From an uncultured Alteromonadaceae bacterium (GTDB lineage Bacteria; Pseudomonadota; Gammaproteobacteria; Enterobacterales; Alteromonadaceae), in NCBI GenBank assembly GCA_950073835.1, contig CATMRP010000011.1:1-55240 (forward strand): a stretch of DNA of 55,240 nucleotides, written 5' to 3'. Below, in pieces: positions 1 through 8,662 of this stretch. The notes under the pieces were generated by a model. The model did no database searches. It worked only from the letters and a program-made list of their open reading frames with translations, and had not been told where the DNA came from. Every line of letters begins with the position of its first letter. The first letter of the stretch is position 1. The position numbers and the translations under genes were made by a program.

Positions 1-1449
1 CATCACACTCTGATTGTGGCAAATCAACACATCACGCTGGACGTACCCTCATTAACCGTTTTGAGTTTTGAGCAATATCTGTCGGATTACCCAAAGTGGA
101 ACGAACCAAAAACGCGGGTTATTAATCTGTGTGACACAGAACAATACCTGAGTAATGGTTATTACTGTTCATTGCTCGCCGAAGCCAGACAGCACCGGGT
201 GATCCCCAGTGTCAATACCATTAATGATTTACGTCTGGTTAAAGCTGGGCAGGAAGGCCAGTCGCTGGTGATCAAACCCCAGGAAAAGGCCATCATCGAA
301 AGCCTTGGTGGTGAGTTTTTTGTGTGCTTTGGTAAAACAGAAGATAGCCGCCTTAAACGCATTGCAGCCTCTGCCTTTGGTCGCTATCCGAGCCCGCTGT
401 TAAAACTCACTGTCCGTCAGGAGCAGGCAACGGTTGCCTGTGTATCGGTAGGTTTTAATGCGATCCCTGACGCCCTGCAAAGCAGCTTTGTTGAGCGACT
501 GAGTCAGTTTACTCAGCAGCAATGGCGTACTTCGGCAAAAAGCAAGCAATCCCGTTGGGACATGGCGATTCTGGTTGATCCCCAGGAGTCCACGCCGCCC
601 AGTGATAAAAAAGCCATTGCCCAGTTTGTCAAAGCGGCCGGTAAAGCGGGCTTCCATGCCGAAGTGGTTACCGCAGAAACCATTGGTGACGTAGCGCAGT
701 ACGATGCCCTGTTTATTCGCGAGACCACCGCGATTGACCATCAGACATACCGCCTGGCCCGCGCTGCAGAGCGAGAAGGGGTTGTGGTAATGGATGACAG
801 TCAGTCTATATTGCGCTGTTGCAATAAAATTTTCCTGCAGGATGCCTTTAGTTATCACAAGGTGCCGGCACCTAAGAGCCAGTTTGTGACCGATGCAGAG
901 TTAACCACCTGCGAAGCCTTAATTGATACATTGCAGTTGCCCATTATTTTAAAGCTACCGGAGAGCTCCTTCTCCAAAGGCGTTTATAAAGTGGAAACCC
1001 TGGCAGCCTTGCAGGATAAACTCACGATGATGCTAGAGGCGTCTTCGTTAGTGTTGGCTCAGGAATACATCTTTACTGAGTTTGACTGGCGCATTGGTAT
1101 GCTCTGTGGCCGGCCGATTTACGCCTGTAAGTATTTCATGGCCCGTAATCACTGGCAGATCTATAACCATGCAGACGGTAAATCAGACTCCGGTGATTTT
1201 GTTACCATGCCAACCTTTGAAGTGCCCAAACAAGTGCTGAAAGCTGCAATTGCGGCGGCTGATGTGGCAGGTAAAGGCTTGTACGGCGTGGACATAAAAC
1301 AACGGGGCAATAAGGTTTATGTGATTGAGGTTAACGACAACCCCAATATCGATGCCGGCATTGAAGATAAATACCTGGGCAACGAATTGTACCTGTTAAT
1401 TATGCAGGAGTTCGTCAGCCGTCTGGAACGCCGGGGGCGCCAGGCATGA
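1..1449 (+). CDS. RimK-family ATP-grasp ligase, 5' end outside window
   Basis: This is an ATP-grasp amino-acid or peptide ligase of the RimK type. The reading frame is open from base 1. A GTG at 16 could serve as start, but the residues before it (HHTLIV) look like the first beta strand of the N-terminal domain, so the true start is probably just upstream of the window. Residues about 1-150 form the RimK-associated N-terminal domain, with SNGYYCSLLAEA and IPSVNTINDL. The ATP-grasp fold follows at about 265-470, with a lysine-rich nucleotide site (ILKLPES) and the metal-binding VIEVNDNPN motif near residue 436. The stop overlaps the start of the downstream GNAT/peptidase gene by 4 nt, so the two are translationally coupled. 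The ligated substrate cannot be read from sequence. Confidence 0.85.
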   Translation, partial: HHTLIVANQHITLDVPSLTVLSFEQYLSDYPKWNEPKTRVINLCDTEQYLSNGYYCSLLAEARQHRVIPSVNTINDLRLVKAGQEGQSLVIKPQEKAIIESLGGEFFVCFGKTEDSRLKRIAASAFGRYPSPLLKLTVRQEQATVACVSVGFNAIPDALQSSFVERLSQFTQQQWRTSAKSKQSRWDMAILVDPQESTPPSDKKAIAQFVKAAGKAGFHAEVVTAETIGDVAQYDALFIRETTAIDHQTYRLARAAEREGVVVMDDSQSILRCCNKIFLQDAFSYHKVPAPKSQFVTDAELTTCEALIDTLQLPIILKLPESSFSKGVYKVETLAALQDKLTMMLEASSLVLAQEYIFTEFDWRIGMLCGRPIYACKYFMARNHWQIYNHADGKSDSGDFVTMPTFEVPKQVLKAAIAAADVAGKGLYGVDIKQRGNKVYVIEVNDNPNIDAGIEDKYLGNELYLLIMQEFVSRLERRGRQA

Positions 1450-2621
1450 CAGCTGCAACCTCGCTTTGGTCGCTGCGGGCGGCGCAAAGCACCGATTTAA
1501 CAGCGCTGCTGGCGCTTGAAAACCGCTGTTTCAGTGCCGACCGGCTTAGCCGTCGCAGCTTTCGGCATTACCTGCACAGCAGCAATGCTGAGATGGTGGT
1601 GGCCGATGCCGAAGGTGAGCTGGTCGGATACGGTTTGTTGTTAGTCCGGCGCGGTACACTGCTAACTCGATTATATTCACTGGCGGTCGCGCCACAAGCG
1701 CGAGGTCAGGGTATGGCAGAAGCCATAATTGGTTATCTGGAAAAACGCGCCAGCAAACGCGGCAAGCGGTATATGCGACTGGAAGTGGCTGAGCATAATG
1801 CTTCTGCCATCCGGCTGTATACCCGGTTGGGGTTTGAGTCTTTTGCTGTTACCCCGCATTATTATGAGGATGACGCTACTGCGATCCGTATGCAAAAAAC
1901 CCTACCTCTGGATACGCCGGATATTCAGCACAGACTCTGTCCCTGGTATCAGCAATCTACCGCTTTTACCTGTGGGCCGGCCAGCCTGATGATGGCGATG
2001 GCCATGATTGACCCGTCGGTTCGGTTAACCCAGACCGAAGAATTTGCTATCTGGCGTGAATCGAATACCGTGTACATGACCAGCGGACCGGCAGGCACAC
2101 ACCCGTTGGGCCTGGCGATGTCGGCCATGGAACGAGGCTTTGATGTGAAAGTGTATTTAAGTCACGAAGGGCCATTATTTGTCGATGGCGTACGCAATGA
2201 ACACAAACGCCAGACCCTGGCCGTGGTAGAGCAACAGTTTGTGGTTGAGGCCGAAAGGCGCCAGGTACCGGTGTTTTACAACAACTGGCTGGATATTCTG
2301 GATAAAGAAGCCAATGCACCCCACAGTGCACTGATGTGTTTGATCAGTACCTACCGGCTCGATCGTTCTAAAGCCCCGCACTGGGTGGTGATCACCGGCA
2401 CAGATGAAAGCTGTGTGTATATTCACGATCCGGATCCTGATACCGATACGGCGGTTTCACGCCATCTCGACTATCAGCATGTGCCTATCGCCAGAGAAGA
2501 TTTCCAGCGCATGACCAGTTATGGTAAGCGCCGGGTTCAGGCTGCTATTGTGTTACGGCGGCGGCTCCCGGAACTGGGAGCCAGCGAACTAATGTGCAGT
2601 GATTTTGATCTGGCGGTTTAA
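1446..2621 (+). CDS. GNAT acetyltransferase fused to C39-like cysteine peptidase
   Basis: This is a two-domain protein of 391 residues. Residues about 8-150 are a GNAT acyl-CoA-dependent acetyltransferase, with the acyl-CoA loop PQARGQGMAEA near 83-92 and the RLYTRLGF motif near 123-130. Residues about 160-370 form a papain-like, C39-type peptidase domain: Gln169/170 in WYQQS, nucleophile Cys176 in FTCGPAS, His312 in APHWVV and Asp328 in IHDPD give a complete catalytic set. The ATG overlaps the end of the RimK-like gene by 4 nt. The pairing suggests one pathway in which a peptide is ligated, acetylated and trimmed, but the substrate is unknown. There is no signal peptide, so a cytoplasmic location is likely. 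Confidence 0.85.
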   Translation: MTAATSLWSLRAAQSTDLTALLALENRCFSADRLSRRSFRHYLHSSNAEMVVADAEGELVGYGLLLVRRGTLLTRLYSLAVAPQARGQGMAEAIIGYLEKRASKRGKRYMRLEVAEHNASAIRLYTRLGFESFAVTPHYYEDDATAIRMQKTLPLDTPDIQHRLCPWYQQSTAFTCGPASLMMAMAMIDPSVRLTQTEEFAIWRESNTVYMTSGPAGTHPLGLAMSAMERGFDVKVYLSHEGPLFVDGVRNEHKRQTLAVVEQQFVVEAERRQVPVFYNNWLDILDKEANAPHSALMCLISTYRLDRSKAPHWVVITGTDESCVYIHDPDPDTDTAVSRHLDYQHVPIAREDFQRMTSYGKRRVQAAIVLRRRLPELGASELMCSDFDLAV

Positions 2622-2876
2622 GTTCCGCATGGCTTCAACTAACTGCAGTAAATCATTAACAGTGCCTTTGAAAGCCGAATGTTTGGTAACCATCTGATTA
2701 CCAGCGTGGCTTAATTGCCCCTGATTGGCTGGATCGAACATTTCGGTTTTCTCGGCCAGCGAATCCCATTCCGCCTGGAATGAGGCCGGGATTAAATGAC
2801 GCTTGGCCATTAACTTGTCTCTGATTTGCAACAACTGGCCAGTAATTAAGGTTTGATTTTTGGGTGTATCTGTCAT
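2589..2876 (-). CDS. small conserved-looking hypothetical protein, 95 aa
   Basis: I do not recognise this protein. It is a charged, mostly helical, soluble polypeptide with no signal peptide or membrane segment. The ATG at 2876 is preceded by a good Shine-Dalgarno (GAGGAA, about 7 nt upstream), which supports it as a real gene. Its last 33 nt overlap the end of the convergent GNAT/peptidase gene on the other strand. The next gene on this strand ends 153 nt upstream, so it may have its own promoter in 2877-3029. No function is proposed. Confidence 0.55.
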   Translation of the reverse strand: MTDTPKNQTLITGQLLQIRDKLMAKRHLIPASFQAEWDSLAEKTEMFDPANQGQLSHAGNQMVTKHSAFKGTVNDLLQLVEAMRNLNRQIKITAH

Positions 2877-3029
2877 GGTTATTTCCTCACTTCAATCGCT
2901 TGGCCCGAGAAAGTGGGGCGTTTAGCGATACTGGATAAATATTAATCGATAAATTGTAAATAAAAGGTGTATACCATGATGATTAGGTAGCAATTTTAAT
3001 ACCTGATTGTCGATCAGCTGGTAAAAATA

Positions 3030-3545
3030 TTAATGAGTGAAAACCTGACGGCGTTTTTTACGTCGCTGGCGAAGCCAGGCAAGCGGTAGCCAAAGCAGTA
3101 AATACAGGCTAAGTGAAGTGACCAGTGCTGAGCCAATGGCCTGCGGCTTAAGTGGCAAAGATGGTTGGTAGAGATTTAGCACCTGACTGAGTCGTTGGTA
3201 CTGAGCAGGTTGAGCAAAATACCAGGCTTGCTCAAAATAGTTACTGGTACGCAGGTTGGCCAGGGCTTGTTGCGCCTCACTATGCGCCTGCATTACGATT
3301 TGTTTGTGCTGCGCATCGTCCCGAACCAGCGGATCCTGATTGGTCTGCAGGGCAGTGAGCATGGCGTTGATATTCGTATAACCGTAGGTGTCGGCCAATT
3401 GTTGATAATGGTCCACTTCGGCCTGAGTAGCATCCACATAGCCATTAAGGTACTGCACATAATGGTCGGTGACTATGGGGACCTGTAGCATCAGGATCAG
3501 CAGCGCAGCAAACACTATCTTGTCGATTAATCGCAGGATAATCAT
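3030..3545 (-). CDS. DUF2937-family membrane protein
   Basis: This 171-residue protein resembles the DUF2937 family: an N-terminal transmembrane helix (about 8-25), a long polar central region (about 30-130) rich in Gln and Tyr, and a second hydrophobic helix (about 138-156). The C-terminus is very basic (RQRRKKRR), which would keep it cytoplasmic. The central domain would then sit in the periplasm. It lies 22 nt downstream of bioA on the same strand and may be cotranscribed with it, although nothing connects it to biotin. Function is unknown. Confidence 0.7.
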   Translation of the reverse strand: MIILRLIDKIVFAALLILMLQVPIVTDHYVQYLNGYVDATQAEVDHYQQLADTYGYTNINAMLTALQTNQDPLVRDDAQHKQIVMQAHSEAQQALANLRTSNYFEQAWYFAQPAQYQRLSQVLNLYQPSLPLKPQAIGSALVTSLSLYLLLWLPLAWLRQRRKKRRQVFTH

Positions 3546-3567
3546 GGAATGCGCGCTCCTTAATGTC

Positions 3568-4854
3568 TTAACCGTAAGTACTGCTCAGGGAGTGATAGAT
3601 GGCATCACTAAGCCGGCTGAGCTGCTCAGATGCAATGACGTAGGGTGGCATTATATACACCAGCTTGCCAAAGGGTCGGATCCATACACCATTTTTTACA
3701 AACAGAGGCTGTAAACGTTTCATATCAACCGGGTGTTTGGTTTCCACCACGCCAATCGCACCCAATACTCTGACATCCTGGACGCAGGCAAGTTCAGTAC
3801 AGCGGGGAAGCTCAGCTTTAAGCTGGGTTTCGATGCGTTGCACCTGAACCTGCCAGTCACCCTGATTAATCAGCGACAAGCTCGCACCAGCCACCGCGCA
3901 GGCCAGCGGATTACCCATAAAGGTGGGGCCGTGCATAAACACGCCGGGACTGCCTTCGCACACACCGCGCGCCACATCTTCGGTACACAAGGTCGCCGCC
4001 AGCGTCATATAGCCACCGGTCAGGGCCTTGCCCACACACATGATGTCAGGGCTAATCTCGGCATGATCGCAGCCAAACAATTTCCCGGTGCGACCGAATC
4101 CGGTAGCAATTTCATCGCAAATCAGCAACACATCGTATGTATCGCAAAGCTGCCGACAACGGCGCAAATATTCGGGATGATAAAACCGCATACCGCCAGC
4201 GCCCTGCACAACGGGCTCAAGGATCAGCGCCGCAAGCTCTTCGTGGTGTCGGGCGAAGAGTTCCTCCAGCGGCAGAATATCGTCTTCGCTGAAGGCCTGC
4301 CCAAACCGGGTTTGCGGCGCCGGAGCAAACACATGCTTGGTGAGGGTATTGGTAAACAGGCTGTGCATACCATTAACCGGATCACAGACCGACATAGCGG
4401 CAAAGGTATCGCCGTGATAACCATTGCGGGGCGCTATCAGACGCGACTTCTCCGGTCTGCCCTGACATGCCCAGTACTGTACGGCCATTTTAATCGCCAC
4501 TTCCACCGATACCGAGCCGGAGTCAGCCAGAAACACCCGCTCAAGGCCTGCCGGTGCCATGCCAAGCAATTGCCGGCAAAGATTAACAGCTGGCTCGTGG
4601 GTCAGGCCGCCAAACATGACATGACTAAACTTATCAATTTGCTGGTGGGCGGCAGCGTTTAAAGCGGGGTGATTGTAACCGTGGATAGCAGCCCACCAAC
4701 TGGACATACCGTCAATCAGGGTTTCCCCGGAGGCCAGGGTAAGCTCGGCACCACTGGCGCCGCTGACCTCAAAACAGGGCAGAGGATCGATGGCTGAGGT
4801 GTAAGGGTGCCAGATATGCTGTTGGTCAAATTCTTTGTTGGTTAAATTGTGCAC
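3568..4854 (-). CDS. bioA: adenosylmethionine-8-amino-7-oxononanoate aminotransferase
   Basis: BioA is the PLP-dependent class III aminotransferase that converts KAPA to DAPA using S-adenosylmethionine as amino donor. The N-terminal DQQHIWHPYTS motif, the GMSSWWAAIHGYNHP substrate-binding region, the CDEIATGFGRTG motif and the PLP lysine in VGKALTGG are all visible. I place the start at the GTG at 4854, giving 428 residues, close to the E. coli length. The frame stays open to an ATG at 4905, but that extension would run through the BirA-like operator at 4857-4889 and adds residues not typical of the family. The GTG has no strong ribosome-binding site. The gene is divergent from bioBFCD. Confidence 0.95.
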   Translation of the reverse strand: MHNLTNKEFDQQHIWHPYTSAIDPLPCFEVSGASGAELTLASGETLIDGMSSWWAAIHGYNHPALNAAAHQQIDKFSHVMFGGLTHEPAVNLCRQLLGMAPAGLERVFLADSGSVSVEVAIKMAVQYWACQGRPEKSRLIAPRNGYHGDTFAAMSVCDPVNGMHSLFTNTLTKHVFAPAPQTRFGQAFSEDDILPLEELFARHHEELAALILEPVVQGAGGMRFYHPEYLRRCRQLCDTYDVLLICDEIATGFGRTGKLFGCDHAEISPDIMCVGKALTGGYMTLAATLCTEDVARGVCEGSPGVFMHGPTFMGNPLACAVAGASLSLINQGDWQVQVQRIETQLKAELPRCTELACVQDVRVLGAIGVVETKHPVDMKRLQPLFVKNGVWIRPFGKLVYIMPPYVIASEQLSRLSDAIYHSLSSTYG

Positions 4855-4856
4855 AA

Positions 4857-4889
4857 TGGTAAAGCTTAAAAAGTTAATTTGGTTGACAA
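4857..4889. promoter_or_regulatory. BirA (biotin repressor) operator between bioA and bioB
   Basis: The inverted repeat TGGTAAAGC-N15-GGTTGACAA matches the BirA consensus TTGTAAACC-N14/16-GGTTTACAA at 7 of 9 positions in the left arm and 8 of 9 in the right. The right arm contains the -35 hexamer of the bioB promoter, so bound BirA would block RNA polymerase. The site sits between the divergent bioA and bioB genes, as in enterobacteria. Confidence 0.8.
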
Positions 4890-4910
4890 GTCTTTGCTGG
4901 GGCATAGACT
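4883..4910 (+). promoter_or_regulatory. sigma-70 promoter for bioBFCD
   Basis: The hexamer TTGACA (4883-4888) is a perfect -35. It is followed after 16 nt by TAGACT (4905-4910), a 4-of-6 match to the -10. The -35 lies inside the BirA-like operator. The predicted transcript starts near 4917, ahead of the bioB ribosome-binding site (AAGGAT) and the ATG at 4944. Confidence 0.6.
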
Positions 4911-4943
4911 AAGCGACCAGACAATAAGAGTAAAGGATAGGCG

Positions 4944-6038
4944 ATGCTGGCATCACAACATAATAGCACTGAAACGGTCGTTCGACATGACTGGACCCGG
5001 GCAGAAGTCGAGGCATTATATGCAATGCCCTTCAACGATTTGTTATTTAAGGCCCAGGTGGTTCATCGTCAGCATTTCGACCCTAATCAGGTGCAGGTGA
5101 GCACACTATTATCGATTAAAACCGGCGCATGCCCGGAAGATTGCAAATACTGCCCACAAAGCGCCCGCTATGATACCGGCCTTGAAAAGGAACGTCTGCT
5201 GGAAATCGAAAAGGTCATTGAACGCGCTAAAGAAGCTAAGCAAACCGGCTCTACCCGTTTTTGTATGGGCGCTGCCTGGCGTAATCCTAAAGAGCGTGAC
5301 ATGCCATACCTTACCCAAATGGTCGCCGAAGTGAAGGCGATGGGTCTGGAAACCTGCATGACGCTGGGCATGTTAACCCGTGACCAGGCCGTTGCGCTCA
5401 AACAAGCTGGTTTGGATTACTACAATCATAATCTGGATACCTCGCCGGAATTTTATGGCGATATTATTACCACCCGTACCTACCAGGATCGCCTGGATAC
5501 CCTGCAAAATGTTCGTGACGCGGGGATGAACGTGTGCTCGGGCGGCATTGTCGGCATGGGCGAAACGCTGGCCGATCGCGCTTCGCTGCTGATTCAACTG
5601 GCCAATTTGCCGGAGCAGCCTCAAAGTGTACCGATTAACATGCTGGTGAAGGTAGACGGCACGCCACTGGACAAACTGGACGATATGGAACCTTTTGATT
5701 TTATCCGTACCATTGCCGTAGCGCGTATTATGATGCCGAAGTCCCATGTTCGCCTGTCGGCAGGGCGTGAACAAATGAATGAGCAAATGCAGGCGTTGTG
5801 TTTTATGGCCGGTGCAAATTCCATTTTTTATGGCTGTAAGCTGCTTACCACCTCCAACCCGGATACGCATGAGGACGTGGTGTTATTTAAAAAGTTGGGC
5901 ATTAATTCTGAGCGTACCCGGGAGTATTCTGACGAAGCGCACCAACTGGCGCTCGAAGAAGCTATCGAACAACAAAATCCCCCGCGGTCTGAACTGTTTT
6001 ATGACGCTACTGAAAAAGGTCAAACCGAGTCTGCATAA
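4944..6038 (+). CDS. bioB: biotin synthase
   Basis: BioB is the radical SAM enzyme that inserts sulfur into dethiobiotin, the last step of biotin synthesis. The radical SAM cluster motif is Cys63-x3-Cys67-x2-Cys70 ([10 protein letters not shown]). Other family landmarks are YNHNLDTS, the [10 protein letters not shown] region, and conserved Arg/Asn residues in VRLSAGRE. The length of 364 residues is normal for the family. The ATG at 4944 has AAGGAT upstream and lies just past the predicted promoter. It is the first gene of bioBFCD, and its stop overlaps the bioF start by one base. Confidence 0.97.
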   Translation: MLASQHNSTETVVRHDWTRAEVEALYAMPFNDLLFKAQVVHRQHFDPNQVQVSTLLSIKTGACPEDCKYCPQSARYDTGLEKERLLEIEKVIERAKEAKQTGSTRFCMGAAWRNPKERDMPYLTQMVAEVKAMGLETCMTLGMLTRDQAVALKQAGLDYYNHNLDTSPEFYGDIITTRTYQDRLDTLQNVRDAGMNVCSGGIVGMGETLADRASLLIQLANLPEQPQSVPINMLVKVDGTPLDKLDDMEPFDFIRTIAVARIMMPKSHVRLSAGREQMNEQMQALCFMAGANSIFYGCKLLTTSNPDTHEDVVLFKKLGINSERTREYSDEAHQLALEEAIEQQNPPRSELFYDATEKGQTESA

Positions 6039-7213
6039 TGGCCTTTGATTTTATTGATACGCAGTTAGCCCAGCGCCAGCAGCAGGGTTATTATCGCCAG
6101 CGCACCGCCATCGACTATGAGCGTGATGGCGTTATTGCGATTGATGGTAAGCATTACCTTAACTTTGGCAGCAATGATTATTTAGGACTGCGCCACGATC
6201 AGGGCGTATTGCAGGCCTGGGTTGAAGGACTGGCACAATTTGGTGCGGGCAGTGGTGCTTCGCCGCTGGTAACGGGGTACAGCGCCGCTCATCGCGAGCT
6301 GGAGCTTATGCTGGCTGACGCGTTGGGCTATGATGCGGTGTTGTTATTTAACTCCGGCTTTGCCGCCAATCAGGCCGTATGTCAGGCGTTATTTGCTTCA
6401 TCCGGTGAGATCATTGCCGATAAATTGATGCACGCCTCGTTTATCGAAGGCGCGCTTGCCAGTCAGGGCAACTTGCGCCGCTTTGCTCACAACGATACTG
6501 CCCATCTTGAAACCCTGTTAGCTAAGAGCGATGGGCCAAACCGACTGATTGCCTCGGAAGGCATATTCAGCATGGATGGCGATAGCCCTGATATTAATGC
6601 TTTGGTGAGCTGTGCCAAACAGTCTGGAAGCTGGCTGATGCTGGATGATGCCCATGCTTTTGGTGTGACCGGCGATAATGGTCTGGGCTCGGTAGAAACC
6701 TTTGGCCTTAAGCCGGGGGATTGTCAGATCGTTATGGGCACCTTCGGCAAAGCTGTAGGTACTGCCGGTGCATTTGTGGCGGGTAGCCACAGCCTGATTG
6801 ATTATCTGGTTAATTATGCGCGTCACTATATTTACTCTACGGCCTTTCCGCCGGCCCAGGCGGTTGCTACCATTTACGCGTTGAACTGCGTGACCACTGG
6901 TCCCCAGCGCGAGCAGCTGCACGGTAATATTGCCTATCTTAAACAGCGCGCCAGGCAGGAAGGCCTGACACTGCTTAACTCAGACAGTGCAATTCAGCCT
7001 CTCATTGTGGGCGACCCCGAAATGGCCCGCCAATACTCCAAAGCATTGTCGGAAAGGGGAGTATGGGTGCCGGCCATTCGCCATCCAACGGTGCCGAAAG
7101 GCTCAGATCGACTGCGCATTACACTCAGTGCCGTGCACACAAATCAGGATATCGACGCCCTTGTAGACGGACTAACCCTGGTGCGTCAGGAGTTACAGCA
7201 TGGCCCTGATTGA
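6038..7213 (+). CDS. bioF: 8-amino-7-oxononanoate synthase
   Basis: BioF is the PLP-dependent alpha-oxoamine synthase that condenses pimeloyl-ACP (or -CoA) with alanine to form KAPA. The family hallmarks present are NFGSNDYLGL near residue 42, HASFIEG near 132, the PLP aspartate in LDDAHAFG (Asp203), and the PLP lysine Lys238 in GTFGKAVG. The length of 391 residues is typical. The start codon shares one base with the bioB stop, and the bioC start lies inside its 3' end, so the operon is tightly coupled. Confidence 0.97.
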   Translation: MAFDFIDTQLAQRQQQGYYRQRTAIDYERDGVIAIDGKHYLNFGSNDYLGLRHDQGVLQAWVEGLAQFGAGSGASPLVTGYSAAHRELELMLADALGYDAVLLFNSGFAANQAVCQALFASSGEIIADKLMHASFIEGALASQGNLRRFAHNDTAHLETLLAKSDGPNRLIASEGIFSMDGDSPDINALVSCAKQSGSWLMLDDAHAFGVTGDNGLGSVETFGLKPGDCQIVMGTFGKAVGTAGAFVAGSHSLIDYLVNYARHYIYSTAFPPAQAVATIYALNCVTTGPQREQLHGNIAYLKQRARQEGLTLLNSDSAIQPLIVGDPEMARQYSKALSERGVWVPAIRHPTVPKGSDRLRITLSAVHTNQDIDALVDGLTLVRQELQHGPD

Positions 7214-8000
7214 ACCGCTCACAGCTGTGCAACAGGCGACTGCAAAAGACGATGTGGCCAGGCGCTTCAGTGGCGCAGCCAGACAGTATGATGAAATAGC
7301 CAATATTCAGGCGCAAATAGCCACCGCAGCGCTTGCCCGTTTACCTGACCAGCCCATTGATAACGCGCTGGATATTGGTTGTGGCACCGGCCGTCACACG
7401 AACTGCTTAAGCCGCATAGCCACGACAATAACCGGGCTCGATTTGGCTGCAGGTATGTTAGCGCAGGCTCAGCGCCATTATCCCGCTATCCGTTTTGTTC
7501 AGGGCGATGCCGAGCAACTGCCCTGGCAGAGCGCCGCTTTTGATGTGGTGTTTTCTTCCATGGCATTACAGTGGTGCCGTTGTCCGCAAACCGCTCTTAA
7601 TGAAATATCCCGAGTTTTACACCCTGCTGGTCGCGCTGAACTGGCCATTATGGTGGAGGGGTCTTTGGCTGAATTACGCCGGGCAAGTCGCGCTGCCGGG
7701 GTATCGCTACACATTAATGATTTGTTCACGGCAAGCGATTGGCTTAATGCACTGAGTAAGACCGGTTTGAACTTTGCTTCACATGAACTTGTTGAGTACA
7801 GCGATGAGTTTGCCGGCGTTTTTGCCCTGCTGCGCTCCATTAAAGGCGTTGGGGCAGGCAGCAGCGCGCCGGGCGCTAAGCGTCAGGCGCTCACCCGTAA
7901 AGCGCTAAGCCAACTTGAAGCCGCGATGCCACGCAATGAGCAGGGGCGGTTAACTAACACTTATACCGTATTACATCTGACGCTGGAGAAACCACTGTGA
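7200..8000 (+). CDS. bioC: malonyl-ACP O-methyltransferase
   Basis: BioC methylates the free carboxyl of malonyl-ACP using SAM, disguising it for fatty acid synthesis and so starting pimelate formation. The N-terminal VARRFSGAARQYDEIA segment is characteristic of BioC, and the SAM-binding motif I is ALDIGCGTGRHT at about 56-67, followed by the acidic loop GLDLAAGML. The ATG at 7200 has an AGGAG sequence about 8 nt upstream and overlaps bioF by 14 nt. The stop overlaps the bioD GTG. No bioH-like esterase is in the operon, so pimeloyl-ACP methyl ester cleavage must be encoded elsewhere. Confidence 0.92.
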   Translation: MALIEPLTAVQQATAKDDVARRFSGAARQYDEIANIQAQIATAALARLPDQPIDNALDIGCGTGRHTNCLSRIATTITGLDLAAGMLAQAQRHYPAIRFVQGDAEQLPWQSAAFDVVFSSMALQWCRCPQTALNEISRVLHPAGRAELAIMVEGSLAELRRASRAAGVSLHINDLFTASDWLNALSKTGLNFASHELVEYSDEFAGVFALLRSIKGVGAGSSAPGAKRQALTRKALSQLEAAMPRNEQGRLTNTYTVLHLTLEKPL

Positions 8001-8662
8001 CCCAGGCTTTTTTCGTTACCGGCACTGATACCGAAGTAGGTAAAACCTATGTAAGCGCAATGTTACTTAAGGCCGCGGTAATGGCCGGCAAACGAGCCAT
8101 CGGCTACAAGCCTGTGGCGGCTGGCTGTGAATGGCAGAACGGCCAGTGGCAAAACGAGGATGCGTTAGCCTTACAGCAAGCGTCTAATGTTGCTTTAACA
8201 CTTGACGAAGTAAATCCAGTGGCGCTGGAGCCGGCGATTGCGCCGCATATTGCCGCCGAGCTTGCCAGTCAGCCAATCAGTGAAGTTGTAATTAAAAATG
8301 GCTTTGATCATCTGCTCAGCAAGCAAGCTGATATATTGCTGATGGAAGGTGCTGGTGGCTGGCGTTTACCCATTGGTAATCAACGCTATTTAAGTGACGT
8401 GGTGAAAGCCCTTCAGCTTGATGTGATCATTGTGGTCGGCATGCGGCTTGGCTGCCTGAACCATGCGTTGCTGACCGCCGAAGCCGTAATGGCTGACGGC
8501 CTCAATATTAAAGGCTGGGTGGCCAATACACTGACATCCGATATGCCTTACTTTAGTGAAAATCTGGCGACGCTCGAGCAACTCATGCCGGCGCCGCGTC
8601 TGGCTACTATTCCTTACCAGTCGGCGCCGGATTTTGCTGCACTGAGTAAGGTCTTCAACTGA
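7997..8662 (+). CDS. bioD: dethiobiotin synthetase
   Basis: BioD closes the ureido ring of DAPA with CO2 and ATP to give dethiobiotin. The P-loop GTDTEVGKT lies at residues 9-17. The conserved GYKPVAAG segment and EGAGGWRLP motif are present. The length is 221 residues. The start is a GTG whose last bases overlap the bioC stop (GTGA), so translation is coupled. The 3' end overlaps the convergent pepE gene by 8 nt. Confidence 0.95.
   Translation: MTQAFFVTGTDTEVGKTYVSAMLLKAAVMAGKRAIGYKPVAAGCEWQNGQWQNEDALALQQASNVALTLDEVNPVALEPAIAPHIAAELASQPISEVVIKNGFDHLLSKQADILLMEGAGGWRLPIGNQRYLSDVVKALQLDVIIVVGMRLGCLNHALLTAEAVMADGLNIKGWVANTLTSDMPYFSENLATLEQLMPAPRLATIPYQSAPDFAALSKVFN

Noticed and set aside
400..858. 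152-codon open frame on the minus strand
   Set aside because: Antisense to the RimK-like gene, without family likeness.
3733..4662. 309-codon open frame on the plus strand
   Set aside because: It lies wholly antisense to bioA, whose PLP and substrate motifs are intact, and has low-complexity His/Gln-rich composition typical of a reverse frame.
5373..5870. 165-codon open frame on the minus strand
   Set aside because: Antisense to bioB, with no recognisable domain or ribosome-binding site.
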